Both the position numbers and the translations under genes were made by a program. The notes under the pieces were generated by a model that saw only the letters and a list, made by a program, of their open reading frames with translations, made no database searches and was not told where the DNA came from. This document shows, in pieces, positions 9,390 through 22,417 of a stretch of DNA of 64,000 bases (the stretch's first letter is position 1; each line of letters begins with the position of its first letter). The stretch is from Plantago ovata (taxonomy: Eukaryota > Streptophyta > Magnoliopsida > Lamiales > Plantaginaceae). The DNA lies in assembly GCA_028274465.1 (NCBI GenBank), contig CM051458.1, positions 72,727,766-72,791,765 on the forward strand, written 5' to 3'.

Positions 9390-11359
9390 TGATAGTGTAT
9401 ATGTCCTAGAGACAGTCCTTATTAAGAGCATACAACCCTTATAGAGGGCATATATGTACTATTACACAGGTCAACGTAATATAATATATGTTTGTTGTTT
9501 GACTATTGAGTATCGCTTTCATATTTATATTACACCAGGCATGCAGCATGTCATATCTCTATTCCTGTCTGTATTGATATTAAACATGTCCCCTCAGATA
9601 GATGACCGATCACACAGATAGTGGGAGCTATGTGAGTTATCATTTATCCCAAACTCTCCCTAGTCGAGGTTCATCTCGGATGTAGGGGTCTGAATGAACC
9701 AGCAGAGACTAGTATGCGTGGCGGTTATACTTGTTGGAGCAAGTGTGAGCCGATCCCACGGCCACGGAACGGATTGTTGGACAATCAAGAAACGTTCCCA
9801 TAACTGCGCATAGTTGTTCGAAGGATGATTACCGAACAATGGAAGTACCCACCGGACACTCCCATCGATGTATACTCTACACCGAAGTGTCTATGGGAAC
9901 CGGTAAGTTGTCGAAGTGATGCCATTCGTCCTTTGGACTTACAGGACTTTATCATCACATTTGTTGCCCCATATCCTTGGTGGACCCGTCGATGTCAAAT
10001 AAGCAGTTGACCCAAGACACGATCCAGGATTATGGCTACATACAAATGGGGATGATAAGTGATTCTGTGAAGGATTCATCTCTCATGTGTAGCACAGGAG
10101 AGCACTCCTCATAGTCGTTCATAGTTGTGATTGGTAAAACCGCTGGCCCGCGTATCAATATTATTATGATGGTCATAATAGATATTGGATTCACCATGCA
10201 ACTCACTGAAGACGACCGTGGATGTATTATTGGGATAGGCACTTCATCGATCCTAGATGCATTCGAGTCAGTCAGATGAAGGGACGTTATCATCGCCGCG
10301 TTGAGCGCAACAAACTTCGCAACGAAAGGGTTTGCTTTGAGAAACCTCTCAAACGTCCTCATGTATTAATATTGCAAATGGAACCGTCTAGGAATTCCAT
10401 TTTGCCTAGTCTAGGACTTGCTTAATACAATGAGGCCCTATGGGTCACACTATGTGGTGATTCAGCTTAATTGTATTTTATGTAAATATAATTAAAGATT
10501 ATATTTTGGAAATAAAATAGAGGTTTGATTTGAAAGGATATGTTAATTTGGAATTAATATATGCACATGGGCAAAATCTACTTGGAGTTTGAATTGCCTT
10601 AGAATTATAAGTGGGTCCCAAAATCGGGACCCACCTAACCTCCCTGGGGGCGCGCGCACGCGCAGCTGAGATAGGGGAAGGAGTTCGACTCCTTCCTCTA
10701 TTAGAAGTCCAAGGGATGAGTTAGATTTTCCTGATTGAGTTTTAATTTGATTGGGAATGAATCTAGACTTGAAATTGGTATCCTAGTGCGATAAGAATTA
10801 GATTCTTATTCCTTTATGAAGTCTAATTGATTATTCATTAGGCTTCTATTGACTACTATATATAGTAGACTATTGGAGAGCTTTTGACATAGATTTTCAC
10901 ACAGTTGAATACACAGACATATAGTTTGTCTACCAGTTTTCTTAGAGAAAATAAAAGCTCTCCCCTACCTCTAGCTAGCCCCACGCGCGCGCCACCCCTC
11001 ACCGGAGGAAAACCACCGTCCCATCTTCTTGGACACACACAAAGAATATCCTAGCATTCTTTCCGATAAGCTGTTCATCTGTGGATACCACGGTTGAGGT
11101 TCAAGGAGCTGGAAATTGACTTTTATTGTCTTGCAGATAATCAAAGTATTACAGATATCTTCGACTTCGGCGAAGGAGAAGATTCACCGGATTATTACGA
11201 AGACTTGGAAGTTGTGCTTGCTTTAGGAGTATTGTAAGTCTTCTAATTGACGTGTTTTAATATATACGGTATATACATAATCAATTAACCTGCATGTTAA
11301 GAAATTTTTTGAAATTCCGCTGCGTACCCTAGGGGTAACTCTGACCGTATTTTCTTACA
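9390..11359 (+). repeat. 5' LTR of element A
   Basis: 1,970 bp, TGATAGTG to CTTACA. A TATA box (CTATATATAGTAG) lies at 10856-10868. Relative to the 3' LTR it lacks about 110 bp of AT-rich sequence after 10466 (3' copy 29709-29817), with a short TTA/AATTG match at the break, consistent with a microhomology deletion. Confidence 0.9.
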
Positions 11360-11360
11360 G

Positions 11361-11966
11361 TGGTATCAGAGCCAGGTTAATTGATTACGTATATACGTAT
11401 ATATGTTGTATGATTTTGTAGTTTATGTGGATGTAATTGATTCTATGATTAATTCGATTTTCAAAAGTTTTGTTTTTATATAAATTTAGAATTTATAATT
11501 TTCAAAAAAAAAAAATTAATATATATATATATATATATCGGACCGGCCGCCTGCGCAACGCATGCGGCGGGCGCCTGCGGCCGCGGGCACGTTAGGGGAC
11601 GGGAAAGTTGAGGGGCTTATTTGTGATTTATCAATTTATTGTTTATTATAAATAAGTCCTTCTACTTTTGAATTTTAGATTTAACACCTTCAAGGTTTTG
11701 AAAATTACAATTGAGTCCTTCGGGTTTTCGAAAATTGCTACCTGGTCAATAGAATTCTTGATTTTTTTTCAATCTAGTCCAAATTTTCAATTTTTTCGTA
11801 GAGATTATAAGTATGGGATTATAATTTTCATAATGAAGTTATGAAGTCATTTGGCATCCACATAGGCTACTACTTGTTTGTTTGCTCAATATGCTATTGT
11901 TTGACAATGCATGTTTAAATACCATGTATTTTACTTTCCGTTCGACCGCTATGCATGCGAGGGTAG
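11361..11966 (+). other. Primer binding site and leader of element A, part 1
   Basis: Bases 11361-11376 read TGGTATCAGAGCCAGG, complementary to initiator tRNA-Met, the usual copia primer. The leader then has a short TA repeat (11519-11538), a very GC-rich block (11539-11600) and the first of four GACCGC...GGTAGGCGGC units (from 11943). No gene. B interrupts at 11972. Confidence 0.85.
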
Positions 11967-11971
11967 GCGGC

Positions 11972-13499
11972 TGATGAATGTGTATTTTACACTTTCATTT
12001 GAGTCTTTTTCACCTATTTTAGCTACCCTCTATGTTAATTTAGCTATATTTTAGTGCATTTTATTAGAATAGTGTCACGTTTCCCTTTAGTTTGTATTTT
12101 ACAGGTTTTGGGTGAAAAACGAGGTTTTCCGGGCAATTATATTGAAGTAGACAAGGAATTGGTGTTCCGAAGGCCTAATTGGAGTATCTAAAAGATTCCG
12201 GATAGGATTTGAAGTCTAGGGGTCGAGTCTGAAGGCTAAAAGGTCACTAGAAGGCAAAAACCGAGTCCGAAAAGGGGAAGAAATCAAAAAACGCGTATCT
12301 GGCCGAAAAGTCTCCCGGGCGAGTCGCCCGGGACGTGGAGCGAATCGCCCCACACCAGGCGAATCACCCGGTGTGTGGGGCCCTTCGCCCCACGCCTCCA
12401 GAATACCTATATATAGTTGCTCAGTTTTCTCCGTTTTTCATACTTTTCCAAACCTTTTCTCTCACCTTTCTCAGTAGGTTTAGGTAGGAATTCTCCAGAG
12501 CCTGTTCTGGGGGTTCTTAGCTTAGGAGATACTTTTTCTTAGAAATTTGGAGCTTGTAAGATCGCGATTCTTCGGAGATTGACAACCTTCGGTAACATTG
12601 TATCTTACAGTTTTTCTATTTATATTTATATATCTTTCATCATGTTTTCATTCATTCGTGGTATGATTTCTGTTGATTGCATGACATCTATGAGTAGCTA
12701 AACTTCTCGTTGGTGATAGTATGTGATTTCTTAGTGAAGGGTTAATAATTATGCTAATGGCTATATCGCGCATTATACTTTGAGTTATTGCTTTATTTCT
12801 TTGATCTATCTAAATCTCTATCTTCTTAGTGTTGAATAATTACGGAACACAATTGGACAATTCATTGATCGAAGATCTCTATGCAAAACCGGGGAATTTA
12901 TGCATGATTATTAACCTGCTATGCTTTGAATGACCATACTATCACCAATCTCCATTATCTGTTAAGAAAAACCTTTGCTAAGTCGTCTGCTGATTTACAT
13001 TCTTAAGTTAGATTAGATAAAGCCAGTTATAGTCCTTAGAGATCGACACTCGAGGTTATTCTACTTGATTTCTTAGCGAAGGGTTAATAATTATGCTAAT
13101 GGCTATATCGCGCATTATACTTTGAGTTATTGCTTTATTTCTTTCATCTATCTAAATCTCTATCTTCGTAGTGTTGAATAATTACGGAACACAATTGGAC
13201 AATTCATTGATCAAAGATCTCTATGCAAAACCGGGGAATTTATGCATGATTATTAACCTGCTATGCTTTGAATGACCATACTATCACCAATCTCCATTAT
13301 CTGTTAAGAAAAAGCTTTGCTAAGTCGTCTGCTGATTTATATTCTTATGTTAGATTAGATAAAGCTAGTTATAGTCCTTAGAGGTCGACACTCGAGATTA
13401 TTCTACTGCTACACTACGGTTTTCGTTGTAGTTGTGAATTGCCTTTGGCTAAATACAAATTTATTTGATTAATTGAGTCTGACAAACTCCGGTTCATCA
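11972..13499 (+). repeat. 5' LTR of element B
   Basis: 1,528 bp, 330 bp longer than the 3' LTR because of an internal tandem duplication (12724-13407). U3 has GGGCGAGTCGCCC and AGGCGAATCACCC palindromes at 12315-12372, then TATA box CTATATATAG at 12408-12417. Confidence 0.9.
12724..13407 (+). repeat. 342-bp tandem duplication in LTR of B
   Basis: Copies 12724-13065 and 13066-13407 both start TGATTTCTTAG and end TTCTACT, with only a few differences. The 3' LTR of B has a single copy, so the duplication arose in or after this insertion, not in the family. Confidence 0.85.
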
Positions 13500-13644
13500 A
13501 ATTGGCGCCATTGCCGGGGACTATACTCCTTTTTTCTGTTTAGCTTTTTTATATTTTCAGCATTCAATTGCTAGTTCTAGTAGTTTTAGTTTTCCTATTT
13601 AACCTTTCTCTGATACTCTTTTCCTAGTTTGTTACAGATAGTGT
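13500..13644 (+). other. tRNA-Asp primer site and leader, element B
   Basis: 13503-13520 reads TGGCGCCATTGCCGGGGA, complementary to tRNA-Asp except one base. A pyrimidine-rich leader leads to the gag ATG at 13645. Confidence 0.85.
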
Positions 13645-15803
13645 ATGCGACATACACGATCTAGAGAAACACCGCTTGCTAATTCAATTGCTAAGATGGA
13701 CAGAGTCTACCACCAAAGAAGGCGACTACTTCGAAGGCGTGAACTAGAGGAACTAGAGGATACCGATTTCTCTGAATCTCTACACAGTCTTTTCAAGGAA
13801 ATCGACGGAATGGCATAAGCTAGACCACTGAAAGCATGGGTTCAACCCTCCAAGGATCGTATGAGGGGACCGGCGATTGTTCTTTCGTCTGCAACTCGAG
13901 ATCTAGAAATCAAGAACCACGCGTTCCAACAACTTCCGAGGTTCTATGGCTTAGCAAGGGAAGATGTGATGGGGTACTTGCACGATATCGATGATTTCGT
14001 CAACCAACTCCCACAACCCAGAGCTGAAATAACAACGGATGAGTTGAGGATGAAGGTTTTTGCTATGGGGCTTGGCGACAGAGCCAAGTCATGGTTGAGT
14101 TCTCTACGGCGGGCTCGCTGGACACTTGGGAGAAGGTTTTTTCAGCTTTCATGGAAAAATACTTCCCTCACACCTTGACTACCGCGCTTAAGGCGCAAAT
14201 CACTGGATTCAAACAGGACTATGATGAGACCATCTACACCGCGTTTGAGAGGTTCCAAGACCTCATGAACAAGTGCCCTCACCATGGTTTTGAGCTTTCG
14301 GATTTAGTCCAACACTTCTACAATGGGCTAACATTCGTGAACCAACAAGTGGTGGACTTCCAATGCCGTGGCAATAATTGGGAGAAAACTGCGGAAGCTG
14401 TCTGGGCAGTTTTCGAAAGCCTTGCTAAGGGGTTGCAATTCAAGGACCCAAGAGCAATGGTTAGGAGACGTGGACCGGAAGCTCCACCTACTCAAGAAGC
14501 CCCCATGTATGGGGGGAATGGGGATCGATTCGAGTGCTTTACCAACGAATTGAAGCAAGTCCTCAAGAGCTCCACTGGAACATCTGTGTCAAACGAGGTT
14601 TGCCGAATATGCAAGAACTATGGGCATGGAGCTCATATGTGTAGATCGGAGCTCGCATATGATAATGGCAACTGGGTTCAAGGAGGCGAAGAGGAAGCCT
14701 TTGCTACGGAATTTGGTACTCAAGGAGCTAGCTACGGACAAGACGGTAGGAATCCTCGACGAGGATTTTGGAGAAGAGGATTCCGAAACAATCAAGGATA
14801 CGCACCGGCTAGCCAAACTTATGGACCTAACCAAGACCATAGTAGGCTTAACTATGGTAATGACCACTGCGAAAACCCCGCTCCGAAAGAGCAACCGAAG
14901 TCGAAGTCGGCTCAACTGATGGAGAACTTGCAAAAGATGGTTGATCACACCCAAAGTTTTCTCAAACGTTATGAAGAAGATTCTGAGAAGACTAGGGCGA
15001 GGCTTGATCGATTGGAAGAGAGCACTAGGCTTGCCCATCAAAAGATGCAAGAGTTGATTGACCGAGGAGCAAGTAGGGAGCAAGGCAAGCTGCCTAGTAA
15101 CACTGAGAAGTCGATGTCCATTACCTTGGTGGGTGATCTACCTGTCGAAATCACCATCAAGAAGGTTGCTAAGTGCGAGTGTTGCAAGAATGAAGAACCT
15201 CCACTAGCCAAGGAAGAAGAGAAGGACCTTGGCACTGATGAGAGTGAATAGGAGCAAAAGGATCCCGAGCCACTCCCTCAAAGTTTCGATGTTAAGGTCG
15301 GGATTGGTGAACTTGAAGATGTTCGTGCCACACTAGACACGGGATCCTACTCTAATGTGCTCACAATGAATGTGTATGAGAAGAGTAGCCTTGGAAAACT
15401 ATCTGAGCATAAGGCTATTGTGCAACTGGCGGATGGATCCTTTGTGAGACCCGAAGGCGTGGTAAAGAACGTATTGGTTAAGATTGGTGAAGCTTCTCTA
15501 TACACCAATTTTGTAGTTATGCCGGCGTCTACACCTGGGATGGGGGATGTCGTTCTCTTGGGGCGAACGTTCTTGACCAAGCTACGTTCCGTGATAGACA
15601 TCTACCGAAGGACTAGCACCATTGAGGTGGATGGCAAGCGACATGTGTTGCGAGCCATATCTGACCCACCTGATCGCTTCAATGCTTCTCACACTGTTAA
15701 ATACTGTGGTCTTGCTGTCTATGTTCATTCTTATTCACAGGTTCGTGGCATGAGGAGAAGATCCATGAAGGAGAAGTCTAGTACCCTCAAGAAAAAGAGC
15801 TAG
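13645..15803 (+). pseudogene. Gag-protease, element B (three lesions)
   Basis: Same gene as the intact 38628-40787 copy and about the same length. Lesions: TAA at 13816-13818 (GAA in the relative, codon 58), a one-base loss near 14105-14111 at the PAGSLDTW motif, and TAG at 15249-15251 (GAG in the relative). Recognisable parts are the Retrotrans_gag core, a CCHC zinc knuckle (CRICKNYGHGAHMC, about 14602-14643) and retropepsin with Asp-Thr-Gly (about 15336-15344). It cannot make a full Gag. The 15804-16070 stretch that follows is non-coding and contains the conserved GGAGGCAACCCGGAG block at 15851-15865. Confidence 0.9.
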
Positions 15804-16070
15804 GCGCAAGAAGGAGTCGAGTCAAAGACTATAAACAATGGCGCTATCCGGGAGGCAACCCGGAGTTTTTATCGCTTTTTTACCGCTTTATTGCATGCAT
15901 TCATACTTGAACAATTGCTTTTCTTATGTGAATTTGTTCGTCTCTGTGTCGTATGTGCTTATGTTTTTGTTTGAGTGAGCTTTTTCGAGTGGTTTCATGA
16001 GTAAAATGGTTTTCGGGGACTTAAAAAACCGCGTTTTTCGAAAGTTTCGTCTCCCCGCCTCAGGAGGTGG

Positions 16071-16154
16071 GGGGCGAATCGCCCCACGAGTCCAGAGAGC
16101 TCCGCGCTCTCTGGACGCGCGGGGCGATTCGCCCTGCACGGGGCGACTCGCCCC
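16071..16154 (+). promoter_or_regulatory. Palindrome array upstream of ORF2, element B
   Basis: GGGGCGAATCGCCCC at 16071-16085, GGGGCGATTCGCCCT at 16121-16135 and GGGGCGACTCGCCCC at 16140-16154, with the stem CCAGAGAG / CTCTCTGG (16092-16114) between the first two. A TATA-like AATTAAAA follows at 16167-16174. The layout matches F (3153-3277). Confidence 0.55.
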
Positions 16155-16385
16155 GCGTTGCTGCAGAATTAAAAACGGGGCTTGCCCCCATTTTCTCCAT
16201 ATTTCTCATCTCTTTCACCTTCTAACTCCAAAAATTCTCCAATTTTCAAAATATCTTCAATCCTTCATAAAATCTTCATTACTCCATCAAATTGTGTGTT
16301 CTTTAGCTTCAATCGAAGCCCGTTACGTGCTCTTTCTTTCATCCGAACAAATTTCTTCCTAGTTCATTCAATCTTCGGATTTGAG

Positions 16386-16926
16386 GTACTCTCACATGAA
16401 CCCTAATTTTTCAAATTTGGGGGTTTTTTGATTTATGCTTCAATTAAGCTTATATGATGTATGGGTTGATGTTTTGTGTGATTAGAAACGTTATTCACTA
16501 TCAATTACATGTTCAATTAGGCTTGGTTTGTTGGTTTGAGAATTTTGCTATTAGATGACTATATCTTGTTATGCAATGTATCTTTTACTTTCATTCCATG
16601 TTTAAACTTGTGTTTGTTGATATGATAATGATGGGTGTAATGGTAGAATGCATGATTGATGAAGTTGGGGATTTATGATGTTAGATTTTTTGTTACTATG
16701 GTATGAATTGAGCCTTATGATTCAAGGCATTTGTTGTCTAGCAAGAGCATAATGTGATATGTGCATGTAGTAGTTACATTGATATGTTGCATGATGAAGT
16801 AGCTAGACTAGACATTGGGTTTTTGAGGAGTTCGATTGTTGTAGATATCGCTCGTTTGTTCGCTCGTACATTTGCATATGCATAAGTCTGTTTTGTGTCA
16901 TACAAGATACTAATTGTTGTTTGTAG
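16386..16926 (+). other. Probable leader intron of ORF2, element B
   Basis: Donor TTTGAG|GTACTC at 16386, acceptor GTTTGTAG|GAATC at 16926; 541 nt, equivalent to 3509-4061 in F. Because of it the ORF2 start must be ATG 16932, not an upstream in-frame ATG at 16914 that lies inside the intron. Confidence 0.6.
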
Positions 16927-16931
16927 GAATC

Positions 16932-18272
16932 ATGGCTCCACGAGGATCGAAGAAAGCTGGCTCAAACAAGAAGGGGAAGGGGGTAGCATCAAGCTCCCAA
17001 CCTTCTCACGACATGTACGAGTTGTCTCTAGCTGCAATAGATGTCCGACAGAGGCTCGAGGCAGAGCTAGCCCAAGGTGGGAGATCGATCATACCGGACC
17101 GACGGATAGATATTCCGGATGAAGTAGCTCAAATGGCAGGGTACAAGACGCTCTCCCGATTGGCGATGAAAAGGAATTGGGGTTGGTATACTTCAAACAG
17201 ATTCAACGGGTACGACATGAGCCTCCTCCAAGAGTTCTACGCTGGATTCACTGATCTTGAGGAGAAGGAGGGGGTACTAGTTCGAGGCCTAATTGTACCA
17301 TGGACGCCAGACTCAATTTCTTCATTCATCCATTTTGGGCAACAGGAGTTCACAGGAAGCAACCATGCCTACGAGTATTCAAGGGCCTCTAGGGGGATAG
17401 GAAGTGACATTACGGATGTGATCAGCAAAAGGGAGTACAGGTATCCAGAAACCGGAGCACAACCTGCATGGATCCGTCAGAGTGACCTTAGCATCGAGGC
17501 TAAGATGATGATGAAATTCTGCATCTTCAACTTGATCCCTAGAAAGAATGACACTTGGATACAGCCAAATTACGCCGAGTTTCTCTATTGCTTGATAGGC
17601 AAGCATCAAATCGACATCGGTCACATCATGTATGAGGAGTATGAGCGCCACTGGGAAAAGAAGAAGAAGCCCTTTATCTTTCCGAGCTTCATCACTGCCT
17701 ACAGCAAATATTACGGGGTCGAGGACATTGATGAGGGGGATTGCGAGGTCGCTGCCCTTTCACCTTCGACTATTGATGTGCAGCTTGCTAGGTATCAAAT
17801 GAAGAACCCCATGGCTGCCGCTGATGATGTGGAAGCACCCTTCCAACCGACCGATTCAGATAATGAAAATGATTATGAGGATGCTATGGAAGCTGATGAT
17901 GGCCGAGCCCCTATCCCGGATATTCCGTTTGTCCATAGAGCACCACATGCACCGCCTCGAGCACCACATGGGTCTAGAGGTATTGACTTCTCTGATTTCC
18001 GGGCCTACCTCGATGACCGTTTCGGTAGAGTTGATGCTAGTGTTGCATCCTGGACCACTTCTGTCCAAGGGTTGCAACATAATCTTGATGGACACATTGC
18101 CCAACGCAACAGCGACTGGGAAATAGCTGAGGAGCATCGCCGGAATGAGAAAGAGATAATGTGGGAGCAGCAACAGCTCATCCGTCAGCAACAGGAGGCT
18201 CTAAAGCAGTCCAATGATCTCCTGTCTGACATGTGGAGGGACTATTATGGGGATTACAATCCCGATAACTAG
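16932..18272 (+). CDS. ORF2, putative plant transposon protein (PF20167-type), element B, intact
   Basis: 446 residues from ATG 16932 (MAPRGSKKAG), no internal stop. Basic Lys/Ser head (1-35), then a globular core (about 60-300) with KRNWGWYTSNRF, LLQEFYAGFTDLEEKEGVLV, NLIPRKNDTWIQP and KKKKPFIFPSF. Then a short acidic stretch, a Pro/Ala linker and a Gln/Glu-rich C-terminal helix likely to form a coiled coil. The core spacing fits the putative plant transposon protein family that accompanies Athila-type elements; its function is not known and I do not assign one. Intact in an element whose gag is broken. The F copy carries one frameshift and the E copy two. Confidence 0.85.
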   Translation: MAPRGSKKAGSNKKGKGVASSSQPSHDMYELSLAAIDVRQRLEAELAQGGRSIIPDRRIDIPDEVAQMAGYKTLSRLAMKRNWGWYTSNRFNGYDMSLLQEFYAGFTDLEEKEGVLVRGLIVPWTPDSISSFIHFGQQEFTGSNHAYEYSRASRGIGSDITDVISKREYRYPETGAQPAWIRQSDLSIEAKMMMKFCIFNLIPRKNDTWIQPNYAEFLYCLIGKHQIDIGHIMYEEYERHWEKKKKPFIFPSFITAYSKYYGVEDIDEGDCEVAALSPSTIDVQLARYQMKNPMAAADDVEAPFQPTDSDNENDYEDAMEADDGRAPIPDIPFVHRAPHAPPRAPHGSRGIDFSDFRAYLDDRFGRVDASVASWTTSVQGLQHNLDGHIAQRNSDWEIAEEHRRNEKEIMWEQQQLIRQQQEALKQSNDLLSDMWRDYYGDYNPDN

Positions 18273-19601
18273 TCTTTTCACATGTCTACTCTCAGCCAAC
18301 CGAGGCCAAACCGTTCGGTAACATCTAGTATCACTTCTTATTACTCATTCTCTTTTGCTAGGGACTAGCTTAAGTTTCATAAGGGGGATGGGATGTGAAC
18401 CGTGAATGTTAAGTATTGTTTGGCTTTGTGTTGATTGGTATCTTGTTTTTTCGTTTGCATTTGCATTTGCACGTTTACTGCTTTCTTAGTTTTTAGGTTG
18501 CATTCACCACATTCATCCTAGGATAGTCTTGCATGTTTTGTGTGGAGTTTATTGCCAAAATTTTTGAACTTTTTTATTGGGTAGATCAACTAACTATGAC
18601 ATTAATCATATGCTTCATCTCTATGAATTTGTTTAAGGTTTTTCTCGCTTGGCTTGTTACATTTATGTATTGCACTTAGTTAAGCTTGGTAGTCTCGACA
18701 TCACTTAGTGGTGTTTTCTCTACTGCGGTTCACGAAGTCCTTTATAATAGGATGATGCATGTTAGGGTCTTATGGTTGTTTTCCCGAGTAATTATGTACC
18801 TAAGAGGCAACAAGTCTTCACCTTGCTTTGAGATTGCTAAATGCCTAGGAAGGAGGTAGTGTGAAATTGTGTGATCCTTTGTTTACAACCTATTCGGAAG
18901 AATAGGTTTGGGGAGGGGATTACGCTATTATTAGACTTGTTTTTTGTTTTTCAATTCTGTGTTGTGAGTTTATTTTTCCTTTTCGTAAATTTTGTACTCC
19001 AACCTTTCTTTCGAATAGGTTTGGGGAAGTCGTTTGTTGTGAGTCATTTTTCGTAAAGCTACTGCTGGCTAAAAAAAAAAAAAGCGAAAAAAATGAGAAA
19101 GAAAAATTCCAGAAAAAAGAAAAAAACTGGAAAAGAAAAAAAAGAAAAAGACCCCAAAAAAGCAAAGAAGGGTCCAAAACAAAGGAGAGCCAAAAAGCAG
19201 TTTAGCAAAGTGTTGTGTCTCATTTTCCAATTCTTGTAATGTTCGTAATTGTGTTGTAATTTTCTATCTTTTCTTTTTATTTGAGTGTCATCTGTTCTAG
19301 AGCACTCTCGTCCTGCCATTCAGGAAGTGGTGAATAACTTAAGGCTTTGCTTGAGAGATGGGTAGAATAGGGGAGTGTTATCTTTTTTAGGGAACCCTCC
19401 TTTGTTTGATGAGAGCTAGTATTGGTTCGACCTCTTTGAGGAAAAGTCTTAACTTGGTGAACAGTAGTAAGTCCTCAGTTTCATAGGCACGGGACAACCG
19501 TTCGTACTTTAACATGTTTCATTACGTCGTCACTTACTAGGTCCAGGTAGAGAATGTTACGAGAGACTATCTTGTCTTGACATAATTGCCTGTGTGGATG
19601 T
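18273..19601 (+). other. 3' non-coding region of element B, part 1, with stem-loop/PPT modules
   Basis: No gene. Module 1: AACCTATTC-GGAA-GAATAGGTT at 18887-18908 followed by TGGGGAGGGG. Module 2: 19001-19021, decayed by one base, followed by TGGGGAAG. Purine tract at 19068-19185, ending in the conserved GACCCC...GGGTCC block. C interrupts at 19602; GATGT (19597-19601) is its duplication. Confidence 0.65.
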
Positions 19602-22217
19602 TGATGAATGTGTATTTTACACTTTCATTCGAGTCTTTTTCACCTATTTTAGCTATCCTCTTGGTTAATTTAGCTATATTAATGCATTTTATTAGAATAG
19701 TGTCACGTTTCCCTTTAGATTTTATTTTAAAGGTTTTGGTTGAAATTCGAAGATTTCCGGGCAATTATATTGAAGTTGACAAGGAATTGGTGTTCCAGAA
19801 GACTATTTGGAGTATCTGAAGGTTTCCGGATAGGATTTGAAGTCTAGGAGCCGAATCTGGAGGTGAGAAGGCTACTAGAAGTCAGAAACCGAGTCCGAAA
19901 AGGGGAAGAAATCCAAAAACGCGTCGAAAACGCGGAATTCCGCGAGAAAATGTCTGGGGGCGAACCGCCCCGTAGTTTTTCGGGGCCTATATATAGTTTC
20001 TCAGTTTTTCTCCGAAAATCATATCTTTCCCGACCTACTTTCTCACCTCTCTCTATATCATCAGACTTGTTTCTGTTTTTCATTTTCGTATCGTGAGTTT
20101 ATTTTTCCTTTTTCGTAAATTTTGTACTCCAACCTATTCTTTCGAATAAGTTTGGGGAAGTCGTGAGAGTCATTTTGTTTCTTTTTTTTGTTGTGCTACT
20201 GCTCGCTAAAAAAAAATCGAAAAAAAAGAAAGAGAAATTTCCAGAAAAAAAAAAGAGAAAAAGAAAAAAAGAATCTGGAAAGGAAAAAAAGAAAAAAAAG
20301 AAAAGACCCCAAAAAAGCAAAGAAGGGTCCAAAAAAGAAAGCCAAATAGTAGTTTAGCAAAGTGTTGAGTCTTTTCCATTTTTGTAATGTTCGTAATCGT
20401 GTTTTTATCTTTTTTGTCTTGAGTGTCATCTGTTCTAAACCACCCTCGTCCAGCCATTCAGGAAGTGGTGAATAGCTTAAGACTTTACTTGAGAGATGGG
20501 TAGAATAGGGGAGTGTTATCTTTTATAGGGAACCCTCCTTCGTTTGATGAGAGCCAGTACTGGTTCGACCTCTTTTGAGGAAAAGTCTTAACATGGTGGA
20601 ACAGCAATAAGTCCTCAGTTTCATAGGCACGGGGCAACCATTCGTATCTTAGCATGCTTCATTACGTCGTCACTGACTAGGTCCAGGTAGAGAATGTTAC
20701 AAGAGACTATCTTGTGTTGACATAAGTGCTTATGTGGATGTGTATAAGTCAATCGAGGTATTCCTCAACCTATATTCATGCTTTGATTCATATGGTTTTT
20801 GTTCATATGTTAATTGATAGATTCAGTAGATTAGTTCATTTTATTTGGCATGAAACTCCATTTTGTGTCTTGCATGTTTTTTGTATTAGAGTTTAGCTTA
20901 GTTGCTTGAGGACAAACAAAGGTTCGGTTTGGGGAGTTTGATGAATGTATATTTTACACTTTCATTCGAGTCTTTTTCACCTATTTTAGCTATCCTCTAG
21001 GTTAATTTAGCTATATTTTAATGCATTTTATTAGAATAGTGTCATGTTTCCCTTTAGAATTTATTTTACAGGTTTTGGTTGAAATTCGAAGATTTCCGGG
21101 CAATTATATTGAAGTTGACAAGGAATTGGTGTTCCAGAAGCCTATTTGGAGTATCTGAAGGTTTCCGGATAGGATTTGAAGTCTAGGAGCCGAATCTAGA
21201 GGTTAGAAGGCTACTAGAAGTCAGAAACCGAGTCCGAAAAGGGGAAGAAATCCAAAAACACGTCGAAAACGCGGAATTCCGCGAGAAAATGTCTGGGGCG
21301 AACCGCCGCACCATGGGGCGAACCGCCCCGTAGTTTTTCGGGGCCTATATATAATTGCTCAGTTTTTCTCCGGAAATCATATCTTTCCAGACCTACTTTC
21401 TCACCTCTCTCTATAGTTTTAGGTAGGAACTTCCCGGGGCCTGTCCTGGGAGTTCTGTAGCTTAGGGGATACTTTTTCATAGCAGTTTGGAGCTCGTAGG
21501 ACCGCAATCATCCGGAGACTGACAACCTTCGGTAACTTTGTATCTTACAGTTTTATTCTACTTATTTTATTATATTCTTTCAACATGTTTTCTTCTATGA
21601 TTTCTGTTGATTGCATGCCTATTATGAGTAGCTAAACTTATCGTTGGTGGTAGTATGTGAATTCTTAGCGAAGGGAAGGTAATCATGCTAATGGCTATAT
21701 CGCGCATTATACTCCATGTCATTGCTTTATTCCGTTGATCAGTTGTAACCAAAATTCTCGTATGTTGTATTGATTATTATGCACACTTGGACACTTGTCG
21801 ACCATCAGACCAATTATCTTCGTAGTGTTGAATACTTACGGAACACATTAGGACAATCGTGATTGACTTGTCAGACCAAATTATCTTCGTAGTGCTTAAT
21901 ACTTGCAACAGGACACTAGATTGATTCAAAGATCTCTATGCAAGACCGAGGAATTTATGCATGATTGTCGACCCATTATGTTAAGAAGGACCATACTATC
22001 ACCAATCTCCATTATCTGCTAGAAACCCCCTATTGCTATCTGTCTGCTGTTTTTTATATTCTAAATTAGATTTGATAAAGCTAGTTATAGTCCTGAGAGA
22101 ACGACACTCGAGTCATTCTACTACTACACTACGGTTTTCGTTGTAGTTGTGGATTGCCTTTGGCTAAATAACAAATTTATTTGACTGAACCGGGACCCGA
22201 CAAATCTCCGTTCATCA
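19602..22217 (+). mobile_element. Element C: internally deleted relative of H, inserted in B
   Basis: 2,616 bp, GATGT at 19597-19601 and 22218-22222. The 5' LTR is only 19602 to about 20058; the sequence then jumps from CTCTCTATA of the LTR into the 3' non-coding region (ATCATCAGACTTG), losing the rest of the LTR, gag and ORF2. The remaining interior (about 20059-20938) has one stem-loop (20131-20152), the purine tract (20203-20345) and the polypurine tract. The 3' LTR is 20939-22217. No coding capacity. Confidence 0.9.
20939..22217 (+). repeat. 3' LTR of element C
   Basis: 1,279 bp, TGATGAATGTATATTTT to TCCGTTCATCA. It closely resembles the LTRs of H. GGGGCGAACCGCC lies in U3 at about 21296-21308, followed by a TATATATAATT TATA box near 21344. 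Confidence 0.9.
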
Positions 22218-22417
22218 GATGTGTATGAGTCAATTGATGCATTCTTCAACCTATATTCATGTTATGATTGTATGGTTTTTGTTCATATGTTTTTGATAGA
22301 TTCAATAGATTAGTTCATTTCATTTGGCATGAGACTCCATTTTTTGTGTTGCATTGTTTTTTGCATTAGAGTCTAGCTTAGTTGCTTGAGGACAAGCAAA
22401 GGTTCGGTTTGGGGAGT

